A stretch of DNA of 64,000 bases from Paludibacteraceae bacterium (lineage in GTDB: Bacteria; Bacteroidota; Bacteroidia; Bacteroidales; Paludibacteraceae): positions 1 to 64,000 of the forward strand of contig JAFZKQ010000067.1 of the NCBI GenBank assembly GCA_017553575.1. Direction: 5' to 3'. Shown piece after piece: positions 28,203 to 36,990 of the stretch. The notes below the pieces were generated by a model. The model was not told the origin of the DNA. It worked only from the letters and a program-made list of their open reading frames with translations, and did no database searches. Position numbers and translations under genes: made by a program. Positions within the stretch are counted from its first letter, which is position 1, and each line of letters opens with the position of its first letter.

Positions 28203-29420
28203 ATGGCATACATAAAAAGGGCAGTAGAAGAACATTTATTGTATTTGGCGCAACATTTCCCCGTTTTGGCCTTGACTGGAGCAAGGCAAACAGGGAAAAC
28301 AACCGTCATGAAGCAGGTTTTCAGCGGCATTGAAGGCATCAAATATGTAACATTGGACTACCCCGTGCTGAGAGATTTGGCACGGAAAGACCCCGAATTG
28401 TTTCTACAGCAATACCCTGCGCCTGTGATTATCGACGAAATTCAGTACGCTCCCGAGTTGTTTCCCCACATAAAGATTCGAGTGGACAACAACCATAAAA
28501 ATGGACAGTACTTCCTGACCGGCTCACAGATGTTCGGTTTCATGAAGAACATAAGCGAATCGCTGGCAGGCAGGGTAGCTGTCGTGCCTTGCTACTCCTT
28601 GAGCCGGGCCGAAATCGCAGGAGAAAAAGAGGTTCCCTTTTTACCGACGAACCCATTTAAAATGCAGTCGGAAGAAACACTAACCTCTATTTTTGACAAG
28701 ATTTATCGAGGAAGCATGCCACAAATGATTGCCGACCCAGACCTCAGTCCGGAAATCTATTTTGGGGGATATGTACAGACCTACATTGAACGTGACATCC
28801 GTGAGATGCTGGAAATCAAGAAGGAATCGGAATTCCTGCGTTTCATCTCATGCACGGCGGCACGCACGGGACAGGAACTAAACTTGAACAGTTTGGCAAA
28901 AGATGTCGGAATCGACAACAAGACCGCAGAAAGATGGCTTTCCCTACTGACCACCTCAGGGTTGGTTTATCTGCTGAACCCCTATTCCGGCAATACCATA
29001 AAACGGATCGTGAAACGCCCGAAACTCTATTTCATGGACACAGGTCTTGCCTGCTATTTGAGTTTATGGAACAATCCCCGCTCGTTGGAGAACTCCGCCA
29101 TGGCTGGAGCCATGTTTGAGACATACATTGTCTCCGAAATCATCAAACAATACGCCAACAGCGGACGAAACACAAAAAGCCGACTCTGCTATTACAGAGA
29201 CAACAATGGGGCGGAAATCGATCTGATAATAATCGAAAATGGGACGCTCTACCCGATAGAGATCAAGAAGAGTGCTGACCCAGGCAACACGGCCTTAAAA
29301 AACTTCAAAGTGCTCTCCGAGTTCCAAGAACAAGCAGGAAAGGGAGCCGTCATTTGCCTCTCCCCCGTGGTCTGCCCGCTCGACAAAATGAACACGATTG
29401 TTCCAGTTGGGGTTATATGA
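28203..29420 (+). CDS. AAA ATPase with DUF4143 nuclease-like domain (2 of 2)
   Basis: 405 residues. Walker A GARQTGKTTV and Walker B PVIIDEIQYAPE, then FLTGSQMFGFMKNISESLAGR. A winged-helix segment (LNSLAKDVGIDNKTAERWLSLL) and the C-terminal PD-(D/E)XK-like core GAEIDLIII...PIEIKK follow. It is of the same family as the gene at 25756 but from a different subgroup, with little identity outside motifs. It is bracketed by near-identical long palindromes 33 nt before the start and 25 nt after the stop, an arrangement that suggests a one-gene mobile or autoregulated cassette. Confidence 0.87.
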   Translation: MAYIKRAVEEHLLYLAQHFPVLALTGARQTGKTTVMKQVFSGIEGIKYVTLDYPVLRDLARKDPELFLQQYPAPVIIDEIQYAPELFPHIKIRVDNNHKNGQYFLTGSQMFGFMKNISESLAGRVAVVPCYSLSRAEIAGEKEVPFLPTNPFKMQSEETLTSIFDKIYRGSMPQMIADPDLSPEIYFGGYVQTYIERDIREMLEIKKESEFLRFISCTAARTGQELNLNSLAKDVGIDNKTAERWLSLLTTSGLVYLLNPYSGNTIKRIVKRPKLYFMDTGLACYLSLWNNPRSLENSAMAGAMFETYIVSEIIKQYANSGRNTKSRLCYYRDNNGAEIDLIIIENGTLYPIEIKKSADPGNTALKNFKVLSEFQEQAGKGAVICLSPVVCPLDKMNTIVPVGVI

Positions 29421-29444
29421 TTAATTGATAGGTAAATAGACGAG

Positions 29445-29485
29445 TTCCATACAAATTTGGAATGGTATTCCAAATTTGTATGGAA
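29445..29485. repeat. right palindrome flanking the DUF4143 ATPase gene
   Basis: Perfect 19-bp inverted repeat with centre GGT. Its inner arms (ATACAAATTTGGAAT and complement) are identical to those of the palindrome at 28134-28170; only the outer bases and the 3-nt centre differ. Confidence 0.85.
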
Positions 29486-29513
29486 TCAACGCAAGTAAAT
29501 GGAAATCAAAGTA

Positions 29514-30863
29514 TTACAACTTCTCCAATTGCCCTACCAACCATTCAAAATTCTCCCTCCAATCTGCTTTCATTCCGTCCTTATCTCTCCAAATCACCTC
29601 TGGGCCTTTTGTTCGATTCAAGTCTATGCCAAAGCTTCCTTTTTCGGCCTTCACCACTTGAGAACCCCTCGTCATCGTAGGTTGATAACATTTGTTGATG
29701 TTGTCCGACTCCAAAAGAACTGCACAATAATTCTCCATGGCTCTCACCTTCAGAAGAACAGACAACTTGTTATCATAGAATGATTTATCTATCTTCTTAT
29801 GCCTATTGACAATGATGTAACGTTTGTCCTTTACACTCTCTAATTCATCCGCATACAATAAAGGGAGTACCTTTTCTGGAAGAACAATGTCACTCCCCTC
29901 TACGACGCAGAAAACCACATTACAAGAATAAGATTTTTTTTCTTGAGTATACCTGTGTGGAAGCACATACAAATTCTCCCTCAGCTTTTTTGCTTTCTTC
30001 AGCAAATCAGAAGAATTCCCCACAGGCACAAATATATTTTCGAATTTGTTTACAGTCTCCCGCTGATCCAAAGTAATGTCAGCAGATTCGCCACCATCAT
30101 CTTTCGACAAATCAAAAACATAAACCTCGCCTAAGTCATAGGTGCTTTTTTGCTTGGTTATGGTTTGCTTGCTTTTCAATCCGACGCAAGGCAACTCTTT
30201 GCCGTTAGGATTATAGCCAAGGGCATACGCACCTTGATCGTCTCCTTCGCCAAAGACATAACCATCCACCATCAGTGTGTAGCAATTGTTCTCAATGGCT
30301 CTTGTCTTATTGTACTTATACCACTTGCCATAATCCACATCTCGTCCAGAGTTATTAATGATGACATCAACGCCACATTTTCCATAAACTCTACTGAATG
30401 GAGCATGATTACAATCATAACAAATAGTCATGCCTATCGTCACTCCTTTCAACTTGATAATGGGGAAATTGTCATTGAGTTTTTTTTGATAACCAGACTT
30501 GTCAAAAGAGGAAAACGAGGTCATTGTATGTTTGGAGTAACGCTCCAGTTTTGAATCTCCTTTTGAGGCACTTTCGTTTGCATAAATATTGAAAATCTCA
30601 TTGCCAGACTTTATACCTATTATGACAGCTTTCCCCGTCTCCCTACTGATAGATTGTGCTATTTCCTTACACTCAGCATCAGATAATTCTCCGTCACAAT
30701 ACCACGCAGCTTCAGGGAAAACCAACAAATCCAAGTCTGATTTTTTAACAAGTTCAATTGCTCGGCTCAACTCTTTCTGATTAGCGGCAGACTCCCGTTT
30801 CTTTGCAGTCGAGAATTTCCGCATCCGAATAAACAACCCTATTTTCAAATTGACTTTTTTCAT
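29514..30863 (-). CDS. nitrilase/carbon-nitrogen hydrolase family protein
   Basis: 449 residues. The catalytic triad of the nitrilase superfamily is visible: Glu51 (VFPEAAW), Lys111 (YSKHTM) and Cys148 (MTICYDCNHAPF). These enzymes hydrolyse amides, nitriles or carbamoyl compounds. The catalytic domain occupies about 1-260. The remaining ~190 residues form an unusual second region with another nitrilase-like look (FPLPEKVLPLLYAD; AVLLESDNI) but no second triad that I can identify. There is no signal peptide, so it acts in the cytoplasm. Its start lies 18 nt after the stop of the nuclease-like gene, so the two form an operon. Confidence 0.8.
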   Translation of the reverse strand: MKKVNLKIGLFIRMRKFSTAKKRESAANQKELSRAIELVKKSDLDLLVFPEAAWYCDGELSDAECKEIAQSISRETGKAVIIGIKSGNEIFNIYANESASKGDSKLERYSKHTMTSFSSFDKSGYQKKLNDNFPIIKLKGVTIGMTICYDCNHAPFSRVYGKCGVDVIINNSGRDVDYGKWYKYNKTRAIENNCYTLMVDGYVFGEGDDQGAYALGYNPNGKELPCVGLKSKQTITKQKSTYDLGEVYVFDLSKDDGGESADITLDQRETVNKFENIFVPVGNSSDLLKKAKKLRENLYVLPHRYTQEKKSYSCNVVFCVVEGSDIVLPEKVLPLLYADELESVKDKRYIIVNRHKKIDKSFYDNKLSVLLKVRAMENYCAVLLESDNINKCYQPTMTRGSQVVKAEKGSFGIDLNRTKGPEVIWRDKDGMKADWRENFEWLVGQLEKL

Positions 30864-30881
30864 GGCACAGACTATTAACTA

Positions 30882-31481
30882 TTACTTAATTCGTAAATAC
30901 TTTTTCAAATCTCGAAGCGCATTGCTCGACGAAAGGTCAAACTGCCCATGCATGATTCTGTACAATTTATAGCCATTCTTCTGAGCCAATATATCGCGGA
31001 CGCTATCCAGGTAGGCCCTACCCTCATCACGGTATTCAGGCTCATTATCATGCGCTTGCACATCCGCACATGCACGAATCCATAAGTCACGATCGAAATC
31101 AACAGGAATATCTTTGTAAGATTCCAAAGAGACCCTTCGCGCCTCCGAAAAATGTTGTCTCTCATCATATTCGACAATCACTTTGTGATAGTCACTCACA
31201 AAGTCACAACGCAATTGATAATCCTTTTTTGCGAATTTTTCGTCTTGGTTCCGATACGATTTCAAGGCATTAAAAAGCTTTTTAAAAGGCCCCTTCAATT
31301 CTTTAGGCGAGTTCTCCCAATGAGGAGTCCTCATCCAATCAAATGTCTTTTCACAAACAATGCAACTATAGCCGTCTTTATCGACGAAAATCTTGTTAAG
31401 CAATAGTTGAAGCTCGCATTTTTGATCAATCACCTCCTTCTGAGGAATCTTGATACTTTCCGAAAAGTTAATTGGTTCCAT
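30882..31481 (-). CDS. PD-(D/E)XK nuclease-like protein paired with the nitrilase
   Basis: 199 residues. I do not recognise the family by name. The centre reads RCDFVSDYHKVIVEYDERQHF: Asp93, Glu104, Asp106/Glu107 and Gln109-His110 fit the D...ExD..QH pattern of DUF559/Vsr-like endonucleases of the PD-(D/E)XK fold. A CxxC pair (Cys40, Cys43) near the N-terminus could be half a zinc site. It is the first gene of a two-gene operon with the nitrilase. AAGGAT directly precedes the ATG on the minus strand. Nuclease function is inferred. Confidence 0.55.
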   Translation of the reverse strand: MEPINFSESIKIPQKEVIDQKCELQLLLNKIFVDKDGYSCIVCEKTFDWMRTPHWENSPKELKGPFKKLFNALKSYRNQDEKFAKKDYQLRCDFVSDYHKVIVEYDERQHFSEARRVSLESYKDIPVDFDRDLWIRACADVQAHDNEPEYRDEGRAYLDSVRDILAQKNGYKLYRIMHGQFDLSSSNALRDLKKYLRIK

Positions 31482-31520
31482 ATCCTTGGTTTTTTTAGTT
31501 TAATTTTGAACAATAACTTA

Positions 31521-31673
31521 TTAGCGTGGACCCATTCCCCATCTCTAAGGTCCGACCAAGAACCACGCCACAAGGAACAAAGCCCACGCTATACGAGCGT
31601 CAGCTGTCCATTGTGCATTGTGGCGTTATCATTAAAATTTGGTCGGTTTTAGAGATGCTGCCAATGCCGCTAA
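31521..31673. other. 153-nt nested imperfect palindrome (structured RNA or mobile remnant)
   Basis: Paired arms, from outside in: TTAGCG/CGCTAA (31521, 31668), CATCTCTAA/TTAGAGATG (31540, 31649), CCGACCAA/TTGGTCGG (31552, 31639), CGCCACAA/TTGTGGCG (31566, 31618) and ACGCT/AGCGT (31586, 31596). An alternative pairing TAGCGTGG (31522) with CCACGCTA (31584) is mutually exclusive with the outer and apical stems. It lies 40 nt upstream of the nuclease-nitrilase operon and has no coding content. Confidence 0.65.
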
Positions 31674-31999
31674 CAATATGTAACTATTTTCTTCTTCTCT
31701 TTCTGAATATTCGCGTTTTAAGTGTTAATACCCAAATGTAAGAAGAATTTCGTACATACGTGGAACTTTGTCCCTTTTTTCTTCATCATCACTCACCGCT
31801 TCTTTCTCTCCTTCCCCTCCATTCCTTTCACCTTCACGACAAAAGTAAAAGAAGGAGCGACAAACCATGTCGTCCTCAAAAAAAGTGTTCGGAGGGAGAA
31901 AATAAAATGTAACACTCTGACAAGTAGTTAAATATAGCTCAATTTTTAGAATTCATTCAAAATCACTTTCTTTGTGAAAAGAACCCAAGGGACAGAAAG
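31674..31999. other. AT-rich gap before the DUF1703-like ATPase
   Basis: No supported gene. Short frames here lack ribosome-binding and codon signals. The last 40 nt carry the upstream sequence of the next gene, with a partial -7 match TTTCTTTG at 31967-31974. Confidence 0.4.
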
Positions 32000-33556
32000 A
32001 TGAAATATTCAATCGGCATACAGACTTTCGAAGAACTTATCACAGGCGGTTATGTCTACGTAGACAAAACAAACTTTGTGTATCAATTGGCGGATACGGG
32101 AAAATACTATTCTCTCAGTCGCCCCCGTCGCTTCGGAAAAAGTCTACTGACCACTACGATTGAATCCTACTTCTTAGGCAAGAAAGATCTCTTCAAGGGT
32201 CTTGCCATAGAAAAATTGGAGAAAAACTGGACGGAACACCCTGTGTTCCACATAGATTTCTCAGGAGAATCCTACACAGACGAGGCAACCGTACACTCCA
32301 TCATCAACAAGTTCTTGCTCGACCAAGAGAACCTTTATGGCAAAAACGAAAGCGAAACGACATTCGGATTGCGTTTTGAGGGAGTGATTAGCCGTGCCGC
32401 CAGACAAACTGGACAACAAGCTGTAATCTTGATCGACGAATACGATAAACCTTTGACCGACACGATAGGAATGCCCGACCTGCAGGAAAAGAACAGGAAT
32501 ATCCTGCAAAGCCTATACGGCACCCTAAAGAAGGCGGACCGCAACATCCGCTTCGCCTTCCTGACTGGTGTCACACGCTACGGGAAATTAGGAATCTTCA
32601 GCGCAGCTAACAATCCAGAAGACATCTCCATGGTCGATGACTACGCCTCCATTTGCGGAATCACAGAAGAGGAATTACATATTTATTTCGACGAAGAGGT
32701 TCGGATCTTCGCTGAAAAGATGAAAGTCAGCAAAGAGCGAATGTATGAGTTGCTGAAAAAGAAATATGACGGCTATCATTTTTGCCCATATTCTGAGGAC
32801 GTTTACAACCCTTTCAGCTTGCTGTGCGCATTGAAAACAAAGACATTAGAGAACAAATGGTTCGCCACTGGGACACCGACCTACTTGACCAGAATCCTTT
32901 CGAAAAGCGACATCAGCATGCCCGAGTTTGAGGGAACCCTTATGGCTACAAACGAGATGCTCTCCACCTTCGGCAACGGAGAGAGCAACATCATTGCCGC
33001 ACTATATCAAAGCGGTTACCTCACCTTAAAGGGCTACCAAAACGGTTGTTATGTGTTGGGATTCCCGAACGAAGAGGTATCTGAAGGTCTAACCCAAATG
33101 CTGATACCCAATTATGTGACATCGGCGACAAGTGACCGAAAAGACCTCGACCTCGTCAAACTGCGTCAACTCATCGAGGCAGACGACACAGAGGGTTTCA
33201 TGGCGCAAATTCAGCTAATTATGAGCCAAATACCATTCGAGAGCCACACACCCCAACTAATAGAAGCCAACTTCCGCAATATGCTCTACTTGATGATTCG
33301 CTTCTCCGGACACAAAGTGAACTTGGAATTCCCCGTATTGGGCGGACGCATCGACCTCTTCTTCGAAACTGAGAAATGCGCCTACCTCATCGAATGTAAA
33401 CGTAACTTGTCCGCACAAGAGGCTTTGGATCAAATCGACGAGAAGAAATATGCAGAGAAAATCTCGGCACCCGAAAAACGCATTGTCAAAATTGGAATGA
33501 ATTTCAATACGGAACAACGGAACCTGACGGAATGGAAGGTGGATTCTTCCTGTTAA
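32000..33556 (+). CDS. AAA-ATPase-like / PD-(D/E)XK nuclease superfamily protein (DUF1703 type)
   Basis: 518 residues. Starts with the family signature GIQTFEELITGGYVYVDKT, then an atypical Walker A RPRRFGKSLL and Walker B AVILIDEYDKPL. The C-terminal nuclease-like domain (from about 425) has GGRIDLFF...YLIECKR, a PD-(D/E)XK-like pattern. Such proteins are abundant and highly variable in Bacteroidetes and anaerobes, and their function is unknown. It is the third ATPase-plus-nuclease protein within 8 kb, from a family distinct from the DUF4143 pair. Confidence 0.87.
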   Translation: MKYSIGIQTFEELITGGYVYVDKTNFVYQLADTGKYYSLSRPRRFGKSLLTTTIESYFLGKKDLFKGLAIEKLEKNWTEHPVFHIDFSGESYTDEATVHSIINKFLLDQENLYGKNESETTFGLRFEGVISRAARQTGQQAVILIDEYDKPLTDTIGMPDLQEKNRNILQSLYGTLKKADRNIRFAFLTGVTRYGKLGIFSAANNPEDISMVDDYASICGITEEELHIYFDEEVRIFAEKMKVSKERMYELLKKKYDGYHFCPYSEDVYNPFSLLCALKTKTLENKWFATGTPTYLTRILSKSDISMPEFEGTLMATNEMLSTFGNGESNIIAALYQSGYLTLKGYQNGCYVLGFPNEEVSEGLTQMLIPNYVTSATSDRKDLDLVKLRQLIEADDTEGFMAQIQLIMSQIPFESHTPQLIEANFRNMLYLMIRFSGHKVNLEFPVLGGRIDLFFETEKCAYLIECKRNLSAQEALDQIDEKKYAEKISAPEKRIVKIGMNFNTEQRNLTEWKVDSSC

Positions 33557-33718
33557 TCCCTAGAATGACAAGGAGGAGAGTATAATTAGGAATTGGAGGT
33601 CGATTAAACTCAAGCAGAGATTATTATATGTGCCACACCCATATCCCCATGAAAAAGACACACATATCTCCATAATATTTCCTATATTTACCCCACAAAA
33701 CCATTAGATCGTTCATCC

Positions 33719-36700
33719 ATGAAAAGACATTGTTTCTCACTGTTGGCATTTCTAGTTGCCTTCGTCCCGTTTTCTCGGGCCGACATCGACATCACCGACC
33801 TCTATCTGCAAAACGCAGGGTTTGATGACGAAGCTCACTTCGACTACCGTCGCTCCGACAATGGAAATGTCTCCCAAGAGATTCTATCCATCTACGGATG
33901 GAGCAAAGACATTGGCGTGGATTACACGGTCACAGGCATCTACGAATTGGGTACGGCCAAGACTTTCAACACCTACGGAAAGGTTCCTGCCTCGGGCTAC
34001 GACGGCGCCTCAGGCGGTTGCCTCGCCCTCAGTACGGGATGGGACGAATCCTTGAAATACTATCAATCCATCACCCTCCCCGCCGGGAAATACAAACTTC
34101 AATCAGCATTCTACAACGGAAGCAACACGGACAAGGGCTACAGCCTCCTCGGTTGGTTGACCGACGGCGGGCAAGCGAAACTCTCCTCCCTCTCTTCGTT
34201 CCAACTGAATGCGTGGACACTCGACGAGGTCTCCTTCTCGCTCTCCTCTGAGACGGCAGGACGCGTCCAAATCGGTTTCAAGGGTGTCTCCAACGGCTCG
34301 GCCAACTCGGCCAAGGTCGTCTCCGACTTCGTCAAACTCTATCTTGTCGGAAACAACGAGGAACTACTCTCCGATATACGTTCCGCTCTGAACAATACCC
34401 TCTCTTCCGCCAAAACTCTTTACGGGAAAGGGGATGGCGAAAAGGCCGAAAGACTACAAACAGCCATAGAGAAAGCGCAAAACATACTCGACAACGCCAC
34501 CTCCTACTCGGAAATCTTCAAAGCGAAAGATGCGCTGAACCAAGAGATTGAACTTTACCAATGGGCAAACTCCTCCCTTGAGAATCCTTCCGACTTCACG
34601 AAGTTCATCATCAACCCGAACTTCGAAGAGGGACTCAACGGATGGTCCCAATCGGGACTGAAAACCCAAACCAACACCTCTTTCTCGATGAAATCGGGAA
34701 ATACCTACGTTGAAAAATGGGTCTCCGCAGGGAGCAGCGCGGGAAACGTACAAATCTCCCAAGAGATAAACAACGCTCTTCCGATGGGTATCTATCAACT
34801 TAAAGTCGCCGCTCAAAACCTCCAAGGAGGAAACGGCAACCAGAAAGGGGCTTGGATCTTCGCAGGGAATGACAGTCTCGAAGTATCCGAAGCCAAAGAG
34901 TATACCCTTCGGTTCACCCTCGTCGAAAGTTCCTTCTCCATCGGATTCCTCACACAAAACACCACCGGCAACTGGGTCGCCGTGGATAACTTCCGCCTCT
35001 ACTACAGCGCCGCCAAAATCAACGACTTCAAGGAAGAGATGGCTCGACGCACCACAATAGCCAATGCCCTACTGACAGGCCGAATGAACAAAAGTCATCG
35101 GGAGAACCTCCAAACGACCCTAAAGCAGGCAGAAGCATGGTTGGAGAACCCATCGGAAGAGAGCTTGGCAAGCCTCGCCGAAGAGCTACGGAAAGCGACT
35201 CAATCCGCCCAAACATCCGCAGCGGCATACGAACGACTCTCCTCGTTGATCGAAGAGGCCAAAGAGACACGACAAGAACAAGGCAAGGGCAACGACCAAC
35301 TGACGGCCGCCATCCAAAAAGCTGAAAAGGATTGGAACGACGAGTCGCAAACCTTAGCAGACATAAACGCCAGCACGAAGGATCTGCAAACGGCCATCCT
35401 CCTCTACAAGACGGAGAATGCCATCGGAAACATTCCTACCGTGGTGACAGACCCTCGCCATGCCAGAGGTGCCACCAAAGCCTTCGGTCGTGCCTCCTTC
35501 TCAGGCGACGACATCATCGAGAGGGGATTCTGCTGGAGCACGCAAAGCGATCCGACCATCCTCGACCAACGTTCCACGCTCTCGTATGACAATAACGGAA
35601 AGATCTTCGTGATCGAGGACCTTTCACCCCAGACGTTCTACTATATCCGCCCTTATGCCATCAGCAGTTCCTACGCTGTCGGTTATGGTGAAAGCATAAA
35701 GATCTGTACCCTACCGATGGGCGAAATCGCATGGAGCTACAACAACGGAGGTTCAGCAGACGAGAACGCCAGAATCAACGACGCCGTTGCCGATGCCGTC
35801 GACGTCTGGAACAACCTAACCAGCATCCGCGGACTGCGCCTCTCCGTCTCTTACGGAGCCAGCACCCAGACGGCTGACTGTAGCTACGGCGGCTCTATGC
35901 GGGTAGGACCAAACGCCAGCTACCAACGCACGGGTACCATCCAACATGAGATGTGCCACGCGGCCGGTGTCGGAACCACTAGCCGATGGTACGACGACGC
36001 CACCTACCGTGAAAACGTGAGCAAAGGCTTCTGGCTGGGCGAACGGACCGACCAAATCCTACAATTCCTCGAAAATGACAACGAGGCCCATCTAAAAGGG
36101 GACAACACCCACTTCTGGCCTTACGGTATAAATGGTGCCCACGAAGATGACGGCACAAGGATGTTGTATTACGCCAATGCCCTAATCATCCAAGCGTTGG
36201 GCGAAGACTTCCTTCCACCGGTTTACGGGGCTTTCGCCTCTCCAGCCTACACGTTCATCCAAGAGGATAACGAGTATTACTACATCCTACCGGAAAACGG
36301 GGCGACAAACACGCCTTCGTTGCTCCACAGCAATGGCAACGGAACGGAACTGAAAACGAGCGATTGGAAGACAATCCTCAACGACCATGCCTTCGCTTGG
36401 CAGATTCAATTCAATCCGGAGAGCCAACTCTACGAGTTCAAAAACATTCTTACGGAAAGAGCCTTGTCCAACAACAACGCCCAAGTCCAACTCAGTTCAA
36501 AAGAGAACTTCGGACTTCAGCTATTAGGCTCACGCAAAAAAGTGGAGAACGGAACATTCAACCTAAAATCCTATTGGGTAACCTTCTCCGACGGCACGGA
36601 CCACCCGAATGCCCTCACCGAAAACTGGGGCAACGTATCGGCAACCCGATTCGACCACAAAAACTCAGCCTCTGCCCAACGGTGGATCATCCTCTCCCGA

Positions 36701-36955
36701 AGGGAAGTTAAGGCTTTAGCTGGCGACTATACGGAGCTACAAGAAGAGCCCGTTTCCGCCTCCTCCCTCATCGTCACAAGTGCCCAAGGTGGCCTCAACA
36801 TCGAGACGACCCACCGAGGCGAATGGATTACCATCCACGACATCCAAGGGAAGACAATCATGCAATTCTACATGCAGGCAGGCCTACAGATGTTCCAACC
36901 TCTCGAACCTGGATTCTACATTGTCAATGGAAAGAAAGGGGTAGCTTTACGGTAA
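33719..36955 (+). CDS. large secreted protein with HExxH metallopeptidase-like domain and T9SS type A tail
   Basis: 1078 residues. Signal peptide (1-21); an N-terminal beta-rich carbohydrate-binding-like domain; helical FIVAR-like segments (about 225-280 and 435-560) around a second CBM-like domain; an FN3-like domain (about 570-660); then a peptidase-like region with HEMCHAAGVG at 743-752. After it comes a ricin-type lectin-like part (about 835-1005), and the end (GLNIETTHRGEWITIHDIQGK ... FYIVNGKKGVALR) is a T9SS sorting domain. The usual third metzincin ligand, a His at the eleventh position of HExxHxxGxxH, is a Thr here. Likely acts on host or plant glycoproteins at the cell surface. Confidence 0.75.
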   Translation: MKRHCFSLLAFLVAFVPFSRADIDITDLYLQNAGFDDEAHFDYRRSDNGNVSQEILSIYGWSKDIGVDYTVTGIYELGTAKTFNTYGKVPASGYDGASGGCLALSTGWDESLKYYQSITLPAGKYKLQSAFYNGSNTDKGYSLLGWLTDGGQAKLSSLSSFQLNAWTLDEVSFSLSSETAGRVQIGFKGVSNGSANSAKVVSDFVKLYLVGNNEELLSDIRSALNNTLSSAKTLYGKGDGEKAERLQTAIEKAQNILDNATSYSEIFKAKDALNQEIELYQWANSSLENPSDFTKFIINPNFEEGLNGWSQSGLKTQTNTSFSMKSGNTYVEKWVSAGSSAGNVQISQEINNALPMGIYQLKVAAQNLQGGNGNQKGAWIFAGNDSLEVSEAKEYTLRFTLVESSFSIGFLTQNTTGNWVAVDNFRLYYSAAKINDFKEEMARRTTIANALLTGRMNKSHRENLQTTLKQAEAWLENPSEESLASLAEELRKATQSAQTSAAAYERLSSLIEEAKETRQEQGKGNDQLTAAIQKAEKDWNDESQTLADINASTKDLQTAILLYKTENAIGNIPTVVTDPRHARGATKAFGRASFSGDDIIERGFCWSTQSDPTILDQRSTLSYDNNGKIFVIEDLSPQTFYYIRPYAISSSYAVGYGESIKICTLPMGEIAWSYNNGGSADENARINDAVADAVDVWNNLTSIRGLRLSVSYGASTQTADCSYGGSMRVGPNASYQRTGTIQHEMCHAAGVGTTSRWYDDATYRENVSKGFWLGERTDQILQFLENDNEAHLKGDNTHFWPYGINGAHEDDGTRMLYYANALIIQALGEDFLPPVYGAFASPAYTFIQEDNEYYYILPENGATNTPSLLHSNGNGTELKTSDWKTILNDHAFAWQIQFNPESQLYEFKNILTERALSNNNAQVQLSSKENFGLQLLGSRKKVENGTFNLKSYWVTFSDGTDHPNALTENWGNVSATRFDHKNSASAQRWIILSRREVKALAGDYTELQEEPVSASSLIVTSAQGGLNIETTHRGEWITIHDIQGKTIMQFYMQAGLQMFQPLEPGFYIVNGKKGVALR

Positions 36956-36990
36956 GGACATAAGATGAGCAAGGCGCACAGCTCGCACGA

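Noticed and set aside
29462-29783. Overlapping small plus-strand frames after the DUF4143 gene
   Set aside because: They lie antisense to the nitrilase C-terminus and over the palindrome, with no start signals.
31521-31673. Integron attC site
   Set aside because: The end motifs are in the wrong orientation (TTAGCG...CGCTAA rather than YAAC...GTTR) and no integrase is present.
31521-31673. Retron RNA
   Set aside because: No reverse transcriptase gene lies anywhere in the window.
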